A stretch of DNA of 46,874 bases from an uncultured Sphingomonas sp. (GTDB taxonomy: Bacteria > Pseudomonadota > Alphaproteobacteria > Sphingomonadales > Sphingomonadaceae): NCBI GenBank assembly GCA_913776255.1, contig CAJYLV010000013.1, positions 1 through 46,874 of the forward strand, in the 5' to 3' direction. A program made the position numbers and the translations under genes. The notes under the pieces are model-generated. The model saw only the letters and a list, made by a program, of their open reading frames with translations. It was not told the origin of the DNA and made no database searches. Positions 15,551-24,572 of this stretch are shown here, piece by piece. Within the stretch, counting starts at the first letter, position 1. Each line of letters begins with the position of its first letter.

Positions 15551-16660
15551 ATGGACGACGAACGCGAGGCGCTGATCCACGGCGCCTATCTGGCGGCGAT
15601 GGACGACGGGGCGGAGGGGTGGACGCCGTGGCTGCGCCGCGCGTCGGAGTGGATCGGCGGTGCGGCGGGCTATCTGGCGCTGGTCGATCGCGCGAAGGGC
15701 GTGCTGACGTGGAGCGCGATCCACCACATCGATCCCGCCGCGCCGGCGCGCTATGCCGCCGACGGGATGCACCTGCTCGACCCGCAGGTGCCGGTCGTCG
15801 CGCGGCTTCAGCACAGCCGGCTCTACCGCGACACCGACGTCCTCGACCGCGACGACCCGCAGGTCGCGGTCTATCTGCGCTGGATGGAGGCGTACAGCCG
15901 CACGCGGCATTTCGTCACCTCGGCGGCGGTGATCGGCGAGGGGCGCTGGGTCGGCGGGCTGTCGGTGCACAATGCCGTGACGCGCGGCGAGATCGACGAC
16001 GAGCAATGGCGGCGGCTCGCGTCGCTGGCCGGGACGCTGGAGCAGACGCTCGCCTTCGGGGTGCTCCACGCCGAGAAGCTGCGCGAGCAATGGTGGCGCG
16101 CGCGCCTCGACGCGAGCGGCGAGCCCGCGGCGCTGCTCGACGAACAGGGCGTGCTGCTGCGCGCCACCCCCGACTTCGAGGCGGCGCTCCGCCGCGACGA
16201 CGGGCTGCGCGTCCGGGACGGGCGGTTGCTCGCGCCGGACGTCGCCAGCCAGCAGCGGCTGGCGGCGTTGCTCGAGCGCGCGACCGCGATGCAGAGCGCG
16301 ACCGCGAACGCCACGCGGATCGCGCGCGCGGACGAGGCGCCCGGCTATGTGCTGTGCGCATGGCCGCTGGTCGCGGAACGGCGCGCGCTGGTGCCCGATC
16401 GCGCCGCGGTGCTGGTCACGCTGCTCGACCCGCTCGCCGCTCCGACCCCGCGCGTGGCGCTGTGGCGCGCCGCCTTCGCGCTGACGGCGCGCGAAGCCGA
16501 TCTGGCGGCAGAATTATTTTCGGGCCGGACGCTTGAGGAAGCATCGGGGGCGCTGGGGATTACGATCAATACTATCCGTGTGCATTTGCGGCAGATATTT
16601 GCCAAAACCCACACGTCCCGACAGGCTGAACTGGTGCGATTACTGTCCCGTTTTGGGTAA
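15551..16660 (+). CDS. LuxR-family transcriptional regulator
   Basis: 369-aa DNA-binding regulator. The C-terminal 65 residues form a LuxR/FixJ helix-turn-helix: FALTAREADLAAELFSGRTL, then EEASGALGITINTIRVHLRQ, then IFAKTHTSRQAELVRLL. The N-terminal part (about 20-180) looks like a GAF-type sensor with many aromatic residues, and 180-290 may be a PAS-like region (ALLDEQGVLLRATPDFEAAL). No phosphoacceptor receiver domain or acyl-homoserine-lactone signature is seen, so the ligand is unknown. The coding strand keeps typical high-GC codon use until the last 150 bp, which are more AT-rich. Target is unknown; the PEP-CTERM gene downstream is a candidate by position only. Confidence 0.88.
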   Translation: MDDEREALIHGAYLAAMDDGAEGWTPWLRRASEWIGGAAGYLALVDRAKGVLTWSAIHHIDPAAPARYAADGMHLLDPQVPVVARLQHSRLYRDTDVLDRDDPQVAVYLRWMEAYSRTRHFVTSAAVIGEGRWVGGLSVHNAVTRGEIDDEQWRRLASLAGTLEQTLAFGVLHAEKLREQWWRARLDASGEPAALLDEQGVLLRATPDFEAALRRDDGLRVRDGRLLAPDVASQQRLAALLERATAMQSATANATRIARADEAPGYVLCAWPLVAERRALVPDRAAVLVTLLDPLAAPTPRVALWRAAFALTAREADLAAELFSGRTLEEASGALGITINTIRVHLRQIFAKTHTSRQAELVRLLSRFG

Positions 16661-16784
16661 ATCGCCGGTGCAATACTGCCGCCTACTCCAAACAGGTGAG
16701 GGAACGACTCGTTAATAGGATTTAAAGGCTCCTTCCGATGGTTCAGCTCCGGGCCATGCATTTGATCCTTTGGGGGGAATGAAC

Positions 16785-17615
16785 ATGAAATTCGTTATGC
16801 GGGCTGCACTTACGGCAGCAGCGGTGACGGTGGCGGTGCCGTCCTATGCGGCGACCGTCGTGTCGACCAAGTCGATCGATTTCTCGGTCAATCTGCTGCT
16901 CGGCGCGCAGCAGAACGACAATGCCGCGACGCGCGATCAGGATGCGACCCCGAAGTCGGGCAGCGGCTCGTTCAGCGGTCTGGGCGCGAACAAGGCCAGC
17001 GTGTCCGGCACCTTCAAGGGCGGCAACGTCGCCACCGCGACCGGTAGCGGCCAGACCTTCGTGACGACCACGTCGCCCGACACCTGGATCGCGCGCTTCG
17101 TCGACGATCTGTCGGCGGCCTCGACCTCGGCGGCGGCATCGGCATCGGCGTCGATCGGCCACGCGGCGGTGACGACCTTCCTGCTCAACCAGACCGGCCT
17201 GCTCGACATCGGCTATATCGCCGCGGCCACCGACGTCGACACCCGTACTGGGGCACTCGCCGGTCGTGCGCTCGACTATATCAACATTTACGGCGTCAAC
17301 GACGCGCTGGTTTTCGCCGGCACACTCGCCGACTATACGGCCGCGTCCGCCGCGACGAAGACCTTCGCGGCGAACACCACCTACAAGGTTTCGGTGAACA
17401 CGCTGCCGCGCGCCGGCTTCGACACTGCCGACGCGCAGGTGATCGGTCTCGGAACGCAAGCCTATAAGTACGATCGTTCGATCAGCTTCTCGCTGAACGG
17501 CATCACCGGCGCGGTGCCGGAACCGGCGACCTGGGCGATGATGATCCTCGGCTTCGGTCTGGTCGGCGCGGCGCTGCGTCAGCGCCGCAGCGCTCAGATC
17601 AGATTGCCGGCGTAA
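16785..17615 (+). CDS. PEPxxWA-CTERM sorting-domain protein
   Basis: 276-aa exported surface protein. ATG 16785 follows a GGGGGG run; ATG 16779 is two codons earlier and too close to it. The signal peptide MKFVMRAALTAAAVTVAVPS is followed by a likely cleavage after SYA. The middle is Thr/Ser/Ala-rich, with a low-complexity AASTSAAASASASIGHA stretch, and resembles no enzyme. The C-terminal tripartite signal is VPEPATWAMMILGFGLVGAA plus RQRR, the sphingomonad variant recognised by an exosortase, which would release and anchor the protein outside the cell. No exosortase is in the window. Eight residues (SAQIRLPA) extend past the basic cluster, where most such proteins stop within a few residues. 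Confidence 0.92.
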   Translation: MKFVMRAALTAAAVTVAVPSYAATVVSTKSIDFSVNLLLGAQQNDNAATRDQDATPKSGSGSFSGLGANKASVSGTFKGGNVATATGSGQTFVTTTSPDTWIARFVDDLSAASTSAAASASASIGHAAVTTFLLNQTGLLDIGYIAAATDVDTRTGALAGRALDYINIYGVNDALVFAGTLADYTAASAATKTFAANTTYKVSVNTLPRAGFDTADAQVIGLGTQAYKYDRSISFSLNGITGAVPEPATWAMMILGFGLVGAALRQRRSAQIRLPA

Positions 17616-17743
17616 AACAGCACCAGTATCGCCGCCACGAGCAGGAACGCGAGATAATAGAGCCCGCCCTTGATCGGTCGCTTCGCCTTCCGGTTAAAGG
17701 TCGGGCCGTCGCGCAATTCCTCGCGGACGAGATTGTCGGCCAT
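17594..17743 (-). CDS. Small single-pass membrane protein
   Basis: 49 aa from ATG 17743, with GGGAG 9 nt upstream. The N-terminal half is charged (MADNLVREELRDGPTFNRKA), the C-terminal half is one hydrophobic segment, GGLYYLAFLLVAAILVLFYA, ending GNLI. Function is unknown. Its 3' end overlaps the end of the PEP-CTERM gene by 22 bp on the other strand. Confidence 0.6.
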   Translation of the reverse strand: MADNLVREELRDGPTFNRKAKRPIKGGLYYLAFLLVAAILVLFYAGNLI

Positions 17744-18047
17744 GGTCGTTCTCCCGTGTCGTCGTACCAACCGGCGGCACGGGAGAACGATCCCTTCGTC
17801 ACGGAGGCTCGGCGGCGAGAGCGCGCAGGCCAAATCCAAGGCCATGTCAGGCGGTGCGGAAACAGGCGCAATAGACACCGCCCGATCACCCGCCGATCGT
17901 CATCCCGGACTTGACCCGGGATCCCGCTTCCTACTGCGGCAGTACGCTCGACTCCGGTATTGAGGCGCTTGCGGGCGTCGCCACAGCGGCCCCAGCGACG
18001 AACCAGCCCTTGCCCGCAAATAGAACGACGGCGCAGCGCGCGCCTCT
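17744..18047. other. 304-bp gap with a half palindrome
   Basis: Lies upstream of the small membrane gene and downstream of pgeF. It holds a half copy of the GTCATCCCGGACTTGATCCGGG family (17899-17930). The rest shows no ORF with a ribosome site and no clear terminator; the promoter of the small membrane gene should be near 17760-17800. Confidence 0.6.
17899..17930. repeat. Half palindrome, GTCATCCCGGACTTGATCCGGG family, copy 3
   Basis: Only the left arm is present, GTCATCCCGGACTTGACCCG followed by GGATCCCGCTTC. The right arm has been lost or was never inserted. Confidence 0.75.
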
Positions 18048-18809
18048 CTAACCCGACGGCGCGATGATCGCGATCTGTCGCCCGTAGCTCGGCTCGCCGC
18101 GGTGCGTCGCCCGGCGATACGAAAAGAACCGCGCCGCGTCGGCATAGGTATCCAGCCCGAGCGCCGCGACGCGCGTCACCCCCGCCGCCGCGAGCCGGTG
18201 GACGACATAGCCTTCCAGATCGAAGCGATGATGCCCGGCGCGCGCATCGACGAAGAAGCGTTCGTTGGCCGCATCCGCTTCCTCGAACCGGCGGCGGAAG
18301 GCGTCGTCGACCTCGTAGCTGGCGCGCGCGATGCACGGCCCGACCGCCGCGACGATCCGCGTGGCCTGCGCCCCGCGCGCGACCATCGCCGCGACTGTCG
18401 CATCGGTCACCCCGGCCAGCGCGCCCTTCCACCCGGCATGCGCCGCGCCGACGACACCCGCCGCGGTATCGGCCAGCAGCACCGGCGCGCAATCGGCGGT
18501 CACCACCCCGATCGCGAGGCCGGGGCGGTCGGTGACCAGCGCATCCGCCTGCGGCCGTTCGTCGAACGGGGCATCGACGGTCACGCAGGTCGCCGAATGG
18601 ACCTGATACGGCGTCAACAGGCATGCCCCCGGCGCGACCGCCTCGACCGCCGCGGCCCGGTTGGCGCGCACCACCGCCTCGTCGTCCGCCGAGCCGAGGC
18701 CGACGTTCAACCCGGCATGGATCCCTGCCGACGCGCCGCCCTGCCGTCCGAAGAAGCCGTGCGCCACTCCGTCCAGCAGCGCGGCGCGGAACGGCACCGG
18801 CGGCGTCAC
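18048..18809 (-). CDS. pgeF: Purine nucleoside phosphorylase / polyphenol oxidase family (PgeF, YfiH)
   Basis: 253-aa protein of the YfiH/laccase-domain family. Members have been described as copper oxidases, as purine nucleoside phosphorylase/adenosine deaminases and, for PgeF, as editing enzymes removing L-Ser from a peptidoglycan precursor. The conserved metal-site residues are visible: His71 (QVHS), Cys107 (VTADCAPVLL) and His124 (AAHAGWKGA), and the end has FFSYRRATHRGEPSYGRQIA. The start is GTG 18809, overlapping the GNAT stop upstream (GTGA). It is the last gene of the lgt-midA-GNAT-pgeF operon. Confidence 0.92.
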   Translation of the reverse strand: MTPPVPFRAALLDGVAHGFFGRQGGASAGIHAGLNVGLGSADDEAVVRANRAAAVEAVAPGACLLTPYQVHSATCVTVDAPFDERPQADALVTDRPGLAIGVVTADCAPVLLADTAAGVVGAAHAGWKGALAGVTDATVAAMVARGAQATRIVAAVGPCIARASYEVDDAFRRRFEEADAANERFFVDARAGHHRFDLEGYVVHRLAAAGVTRVAALGLDTYADAARFFSYRRATHRGEPSYGRQIAIIAPSG

Positions 18810-19321
18810 AGCGCGCGTCGCATCACGATATCGGTATCCTCGTGATCCCCGACCATGAACGCGTAGCGGCCGACGTCCTTGAAGTCGTATTTGGCGTAGA
18901 AACGCCGCGCGCGCTCGTTGTCGACGAATACCGAGAGGTACATCTCACGCATCCCCCGCGCGCGCGCTTCCTCCAGCGCCCAGTCCATCATCTTCGGCCC
19001 CATGCCCGCGCCCTGCCAGGGCTGGAGCAGGTAGAATTGACGCAGCTCGATCGCACCCTGCTTGGGCGTGAACGGCAGGCGCGGCGGGCCGAGCTTGACG
19101 TAGCCGACGACGATATGCCCTTCCTCGACCACCGCCACCGAATAGGCCGGGTCGGCGATCTCGCGCGCCCAGTCCTCGGGCGTATGCTGTTCGAGGAAGG
19201 TGGCGAGGTCGGCTGCCGAATAGAGCATCCCGAACGTCTCGGTGAAGGTCGCGCGCGCGACGCCGGCCAGATCGGCGGCGTCCTTCGGGGTTGCGCGGCG
19301 CAAGGTGGCGCGGCGGGTCAT
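18806..19321 (-). CDS. GNAT-family N-acetyltransferase
   Basis: 171-aa acetyltransferase. The acetyl-CoA motif is LQPWQGAGMGPKMMDWALEE in the centre, followed by MREMYLSVFVDNERARRFYA and the C-terminal YDFKDVGRYAF that is typical of RimI-like GNATs. The substrate, small molecule or protein amine, cannot be told from sequence. The ATG at 19321 overlaps the midA stop (ATGA) and its own stop overlaps the pgeF start, so it is an integral part of this operon. Confidence 0.9.
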   Translation of the reverse strand: MTRRATLRRATPKDAADLAGVARATFTETFGMLYSAADLATFLEQHTPEDWAREIADPAYSVAVVEEGHIVVGYVKLGPPRLPFTPKQGAIELRQFYLLQPWQGAGMGPKMMDWALEEARARGMREMYLSVFVDNERARRFYAKYDFKDVGRYAFMVGDHEDTDIVMRRAL

Positions 19322-20352
19322 GCCCCGAACCCCGCCGGTTGCGGCCAGTGTGGATGTGTCAGTGCGATCACCTTGAACAACTCCCCCATGTCGTCCACCA
19401 GCCGGCGGCGGTCGCCGGCTACCCGTTCGCCCAGCGCCGCGGCGCGCTGGTCGATCCCCAATCCGCGCAGGAACGCGCCCTGCGCGGTCGTCCCGAACGT
19501 CGTCGCCCCCGACGCGCTCGCCACCAGCCGCAGCGTCGCCAGATCGACGTGCGCGGTCAGGTCCTGCTCGCCCGGTGCCTCGAACGGATTGGCATAGGCA
19601 TGGCCGCGCACCGCCTGCAACGTGTCGCCGACCGCCGGGCCGTCATAGCCGTAATCGATCACCAGCGCCGCACCGCCCTGGGCGACGATCCGCGCCGACA
19701 GATCGGCCATGATCGCGACGCTGGCGGGCGAGGTTTCGACGATCGCGCCCGATGCGGCGGAGGCCAGCGCGGGCGGGATGATCGTATCGGGAACGCTGGT
19801 CCCCGCGATCGGCAGGAACAACGTGTCCTGACACGCCACCAGCCGCTCGTGCCATGTCTCGCCGCGCTTCACGAGCTGGCGGATCGGCAGCGCGTCGAAG
19901 AACTCGTTGGCGATTACGATCAGCGGCACGTCCTCGGGCAGCGTCGTGATCGAATCGTGCCACGTCGCGCCCGGCACGCGCTCCGCTTGCGCGGCGCGCA
20001 TCGTCGCGCTGGTCTCGACCAAATGCACCGGCGGGGTCAGCCCGGCGTGCGCCATCACGCGCAGCGCATCGGCGGTGAGCGTGCCGCGCCCCGGCCCCAG
20101 CTCGACCCATGCCACCGCCGGCCGACCGGCACGGTCCCACAGGTCCGCCGCCCAGGCGCCGATCAGCTCGCCGAACATCTGGCTGATCTCGGGCGCGGTC
20201 GTGAAGTCGCCGTCCGCACCGAGCGGATCGCGCGTCGCGTAATAATGCGTGTTGGCGGCCGCCATGAACTGGCTGACCGGGATCGGCCCGCCCAGCGCGA
20301 TCGCGCGCGCCAGGCGCTCTGCGAGCAGGGGTTCGGTCGCCTGCTGGCTCAT
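19318..20352 (-). CDS. SAM-dependent methyltransferase, MidA/NDUFAF7 family
   Basis: 344 aa. The family is conserved from alphaproteobacteria to mitochondria, where NDUFAF7 methylates an arginine of the NDUFS2 subunit of complex I during assembly. Visible marks are GDFTTAPEISQMFGELIG, the SAM-binding VAWVELGPGRGTLTADALR, LIVIANEFFDALPIRQLVKR, and a late IDYGYDGPAVGDTLQAVRGH. The ATG at 20352 shares one base with the lgt stop (TGATG). Role in complex I assembly here is inferred from the family; no nuo gene is in the window. Confidence 0.92.
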   Translation of the reverse strand: MSQQATEPLLAERLARAIALGGPIPVSQFMAAANTHYYATRDPLGADGDFTTAPEISQMFGELIGAWAADLWDRAGRPAVAWVELGPGRGTLTADALRVMAHAGLTPPVHLVETSATMRAAQAERVPGATWHDSITTLPEDVPLIVIANEFFDALPIRQLVKRGETWHERLVACQDTLFLPIAGTSVPDTIIPPALASAASGAIVETSPASVAIMADLSARIVAQGGAALVIDYGYDGPAVGDTLQAVRGHAYANPFEAPGEQDLTAHVDLATLRLVASASGATTFGTTAQGAFLRGLGIDQRAAALGERVAGDRRRLVDDMGELFKVIALTHPHWPQPAGFGA

Positions 20353-21239
20353 CAGGCGACCGCGTCCGGCCCGGCGATCGGCGCGACGCGCGTGCGGCGC
20401 CCCGGCGCGGTCAGCACCAGGAACAGCCCGGCGAGGATCATCGGCACGCACAGCCATTGCCCCATGTGCAGCCCGGTCGCCTCGGCGAACTGGCGCAGCT
20501 GCGCGTCTGGCTCGCGGAAGAACTCGGCGGTGAAGCGCGCAAGGCCGTAACCGGTCAGGAACAGCCCGACCAATTTGCCCGGCTGGTAGCGCGCATCGGT
20601 GCGCCAGAAGAAGAACCACAGCAACGCGAACAGCAGGATGCCTTCCAGCCCCGCCTCGTAGAGCTGGCTGGGATGGCGCGCCGGCTCGGGCACGCCGAAC
20701 GGCACCGTCCGCTCGAACACGATCGCCCACGGCACGTCGGCGGGTTTGCCCCACAATTCGCCGTTCACGAAATTGGCGAGCCGCCCGAAGAACAGCCCGA
20801 ACGGCACGCAGCATGCGACGTAATCATGCACGCGCAGCCAGTTGAGCCCATGTTTGCGCGCGAACCAGATCAGCCCCAGCGAGGTGCCGATCACCCCGCC
20901 GTGGAACGACATGCCGCCGTCCCACAAGCGCAGGATCGACAGCGGCCGCGTCAGCATCTCGGGCGCGTAGAACAGCACATAGCCGATCCGCCCGCCGAGA
21001 ATGATCCCCAACGTCGCGTAGAAGACCAGATCGTCGGCATGACGCCGCGCCATCGGCGCGCCCGGCTGGTCGAGCAGCCTGAGCAGATACCACCAGCCGA
21101 TGACGATTCCGGCGATATACGCCAGGCTGTACCAGCGCAGCGTGAACACCCCGATCGAGAAGACGTCGGGGTGCAGTCCCAGATCGGAAAAATGTATGTG
21201 GCTTGCCGCTACGGCAGCCGTGAGCGCGGGCAGGATCAA
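20352..21239 (-). CDS. lgt: Prolipoprotein diacylglyceryl transferase
   Basis: Inner-membrane enzyme that transfers diacylglycerol from phosphatidylglycerol to the lipobox Cys of prolipoproteins. 295 aa from TTG 21239, preceded by GAGGGGAAAG; upstream in-frame codons reach 21623 but give an unlike N-terminus. Seven or so membrane segments are present; key motifs are HGGVIG (113-118), [15 protein letters not shown] (152-166), the signature loop [14 protein letters not shown] (187-200), and [10 protein letters not shown]. It heads a four-gene operon. Lipoproteins it could serve in this window are the OmpA-like protein and the 166-aa lipoprotein. Confidence 0.95.
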   Translation of the reverse strand: MILPALTAAVAASHIHFSDLGLHPDVFSIGVFTLRWYSLAYIAGIVIGWWYLLRLLDQPGAPMARRHADDLVFYATLGIILGGRIGYVLFYAPEMLTRPLSILRLWDGGMSFHGGVIGTSLGLIWFARKHGLNWLRVHDYVACCVPFGLFFGRLANFVNGELWGKPADVPWAIVFERTVPFGVPEPARHPSQLYEAGLEGILLFALLWFFFWRTDARYQPGKLVGLFLTGYGLARFTAEFFREPDAQLRQFAEATGLHMGQWLCVPMILAGLFLVLTAPGRRTRVAPIAGPDAVA

Positions 21240-21304
21240 GGCTTTCCCCTCGTGAATCGCGCCTCCATAAGGGGCGAATAAGACAAACCCAAGCGGAGAG
21301 AGTG

Positions 21305-22984
<1,680 letters not shown>

Positions 22985-23064
22985 GACGCAGCCGGGGCGC
23001 GGTTGCTAGGGACAGGGCCGGCGATCGGACTGGCCCCATCGCGCCCCACGGATCACACGCCCCC

Positions 23065-23192
23065 GTCATCCCGGACTTGATCCGGGATCCCGCTGTAGCC
23101 TTGGATGCGAGGAAGCTAGCGAAAAATCGAGGCCGTCGCCCGATCGATCGTTCGAGGCAACAAGCGGGATCCCGGATCAAGTCCGGGATGAC
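23065..23192. repeat. Intergenic palindrome, GTCATCCCGGACTTGATCCGGG family, copy 4
   Basis: 128-bp copy with a longer centre than the others, placed between the convergent acyl-CoA ligase and hydrolase genes. Both ends read GTCATCCCGGACTTGATCCG from the outside. Confidence 0.85.
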
Positions 23193-23217
23193 CGCCCTGG
23201 GCAGAAGTTCCCCCGTC

Positions 23218-24429
23218 CTATCCCACCGTCAGCGACGCGGTCGCCACGGCCGCGGGATCGAGCCGCTCGCGCAGCGACTCCGCAATCGCCCGCGCGGTGC
23301 GCGTCACCTTGCCGGCATGGACCTCGCGCCCGTTCACCACCACCCGCACCGCCTGGTCGAGATCGAGCAGCCGGTCGGACAGTCGTAACGTCGTGCCCGC
23401 CGGAACCGCGCCGGTCAGCGTGATCGTCTGTCCGGCGACGCTAGCGGTGATCGTATCGCCCGGCTTCACCGCCGCGGTTTCGGGAATCTTCAGCCAGTAG
23501 AATCGATTGCTGCGCACGTCGTCCTGCACCCAGATCACCCGCGCCGGCCACGGATCGCGGCGATAGCGCGCCATCCACGGCACCGCCTCGGCATCCTTGT
23601 GGCTCATCCAGTGCGGCAGCCCCGGATAGACACGCGCCATATGGACGTAGCCGCCCGGATCGGCGGCGGCGAGCCGGTCGAGGTCGGCGGCCTTCGCCGC
23701 ATCCAGCTTGTTGCGATCATAAGCGGCATCGTCGCCGCCGACGAAGATCGCGAACGGCAGGTTGCGCAGCGGCAGCAGCGAGGCGTCGCCCGGATGCCCC
23801 GCCATCATCGCCGCTGCCGCGAAACGGTCCGCCATCCGCGGCGCGAGCTGCCAGACGCCGTCGCCGCCCGCCGAATAGCCCATCAGGAACACCTTGTCCG
23901 GATCGACCCCGTTCACCGCGACCTGCGCGTCGATCAGCGCCTGGAACAGCGGATCGATATGCGCCTCATGCCACAGATTCCACGTGTCGGTCGGCGCGCG
24001 CGGCGTCAGGTAGATGCCCTCGGCAGGCGTGTAGAGTTCCAGCTGGTTCTCCCATTGCGCATCGTTGACGTCGGCCGGGGCATTGCCGCCCCCGTGCAGC
24101 GAGATCCACAGGCTGCGGCGTCCGGGCGCGGCATTGCCGAAGTCCTTGTGGGTCCAGCGCAGCGTCTTGTCGCCGATCGTCAGCTTCTGCGCCTTGATCA
24201 CCCCGGCATAGCGGGCGGTCAGTTCGCGCCTGCGATCGTCGGACAGCCGCGCCGACGCGCGCTCCGCCTCCGCGCGGGTTAACGGCAGCCGCAGCCGCGG
24301 ATCGTCGAGCGACGCAGGCGGATGCGCGCGCCAGGTGTCGAGCGCGGCGACCGCGCGCGGCGACGCGTTGGCGAACGGTACGGCGAGCGTGAGCAGGGCG
24401 GGGGCGAGCAGGGCGGGCATTTTTCGCAT
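23218..24429 (-). CDS. Exported alpha/beta hydrolase (esterase/depolymerase-like)
   Basis: 403 aa. The signal peptide MRKMPALLAPALLTLAVPFA is followed by cleavage near ANA. The oxyanion region LHGGGNAP (about 111-118) and the nucleophile elbow GYSAGG (Ser186) place it in the alpha/beta hydrolases, nearest by eye to the poly(3-hydroxybutyrate) depolymerase/feruloyl-esterase-like group. A late PGLPHWMSHKDAEAVPWM contains a likely catalytic His. About 100 C-terminal residues (IPETAAVKPGD onward) form an added beta-rich domain. Substrate is not known. It is divergent from the molybdenum-hydroxylase gene, with a 143-bp gap. Confidence 0.85.
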   Translation of the reverse strand: MRKMPALLAPALLTLAVPFANASPRAVAALDTWRAHPPASLDDPRLRLPLTRAEAERASARLSDDRRRELTARYAGVIKAQKLTIGDKTLRWTHKDFGNAAPGRRSLWISLHGGGNAPADVNDAQWENQLELYTPAEGIYLTPRAPTDTWNLWHEAHIDPLFQALIDAQVAVNGVDPDKVFLMGYSAGGDGVWQLAPRMADRFAAAAMMAGHPGDASLLPLRNLPFAIFVGGDDAAYDRNKLDAAKAADLDRLAAADPGGYVHMARVYPGLPHWMSHKDAEAVPWMARYRRDPWPARVIWVQDDVRSNRFYWLKIPETAAVKPGDTITASVAGQTITLTGAVPAGTTLRLSDRLLDLDQAVRVVVNGREVHAGKVTRTARAIAESLRERLDPAAVATASLTVG

Positions 24430-24572
24430 GGACTGATGATAGCGCGTCCGGCCACCGTACCCGCAAGTCCCCGCTTTGCGCCTGCTGGCCCGGATCGGCG
24501 ATCCCGGGCGCGATGCGGATCAACTCGCCTACCCCCTTCCGCGACACCCTCGCGCCGGCTAACCCCCGGCGG

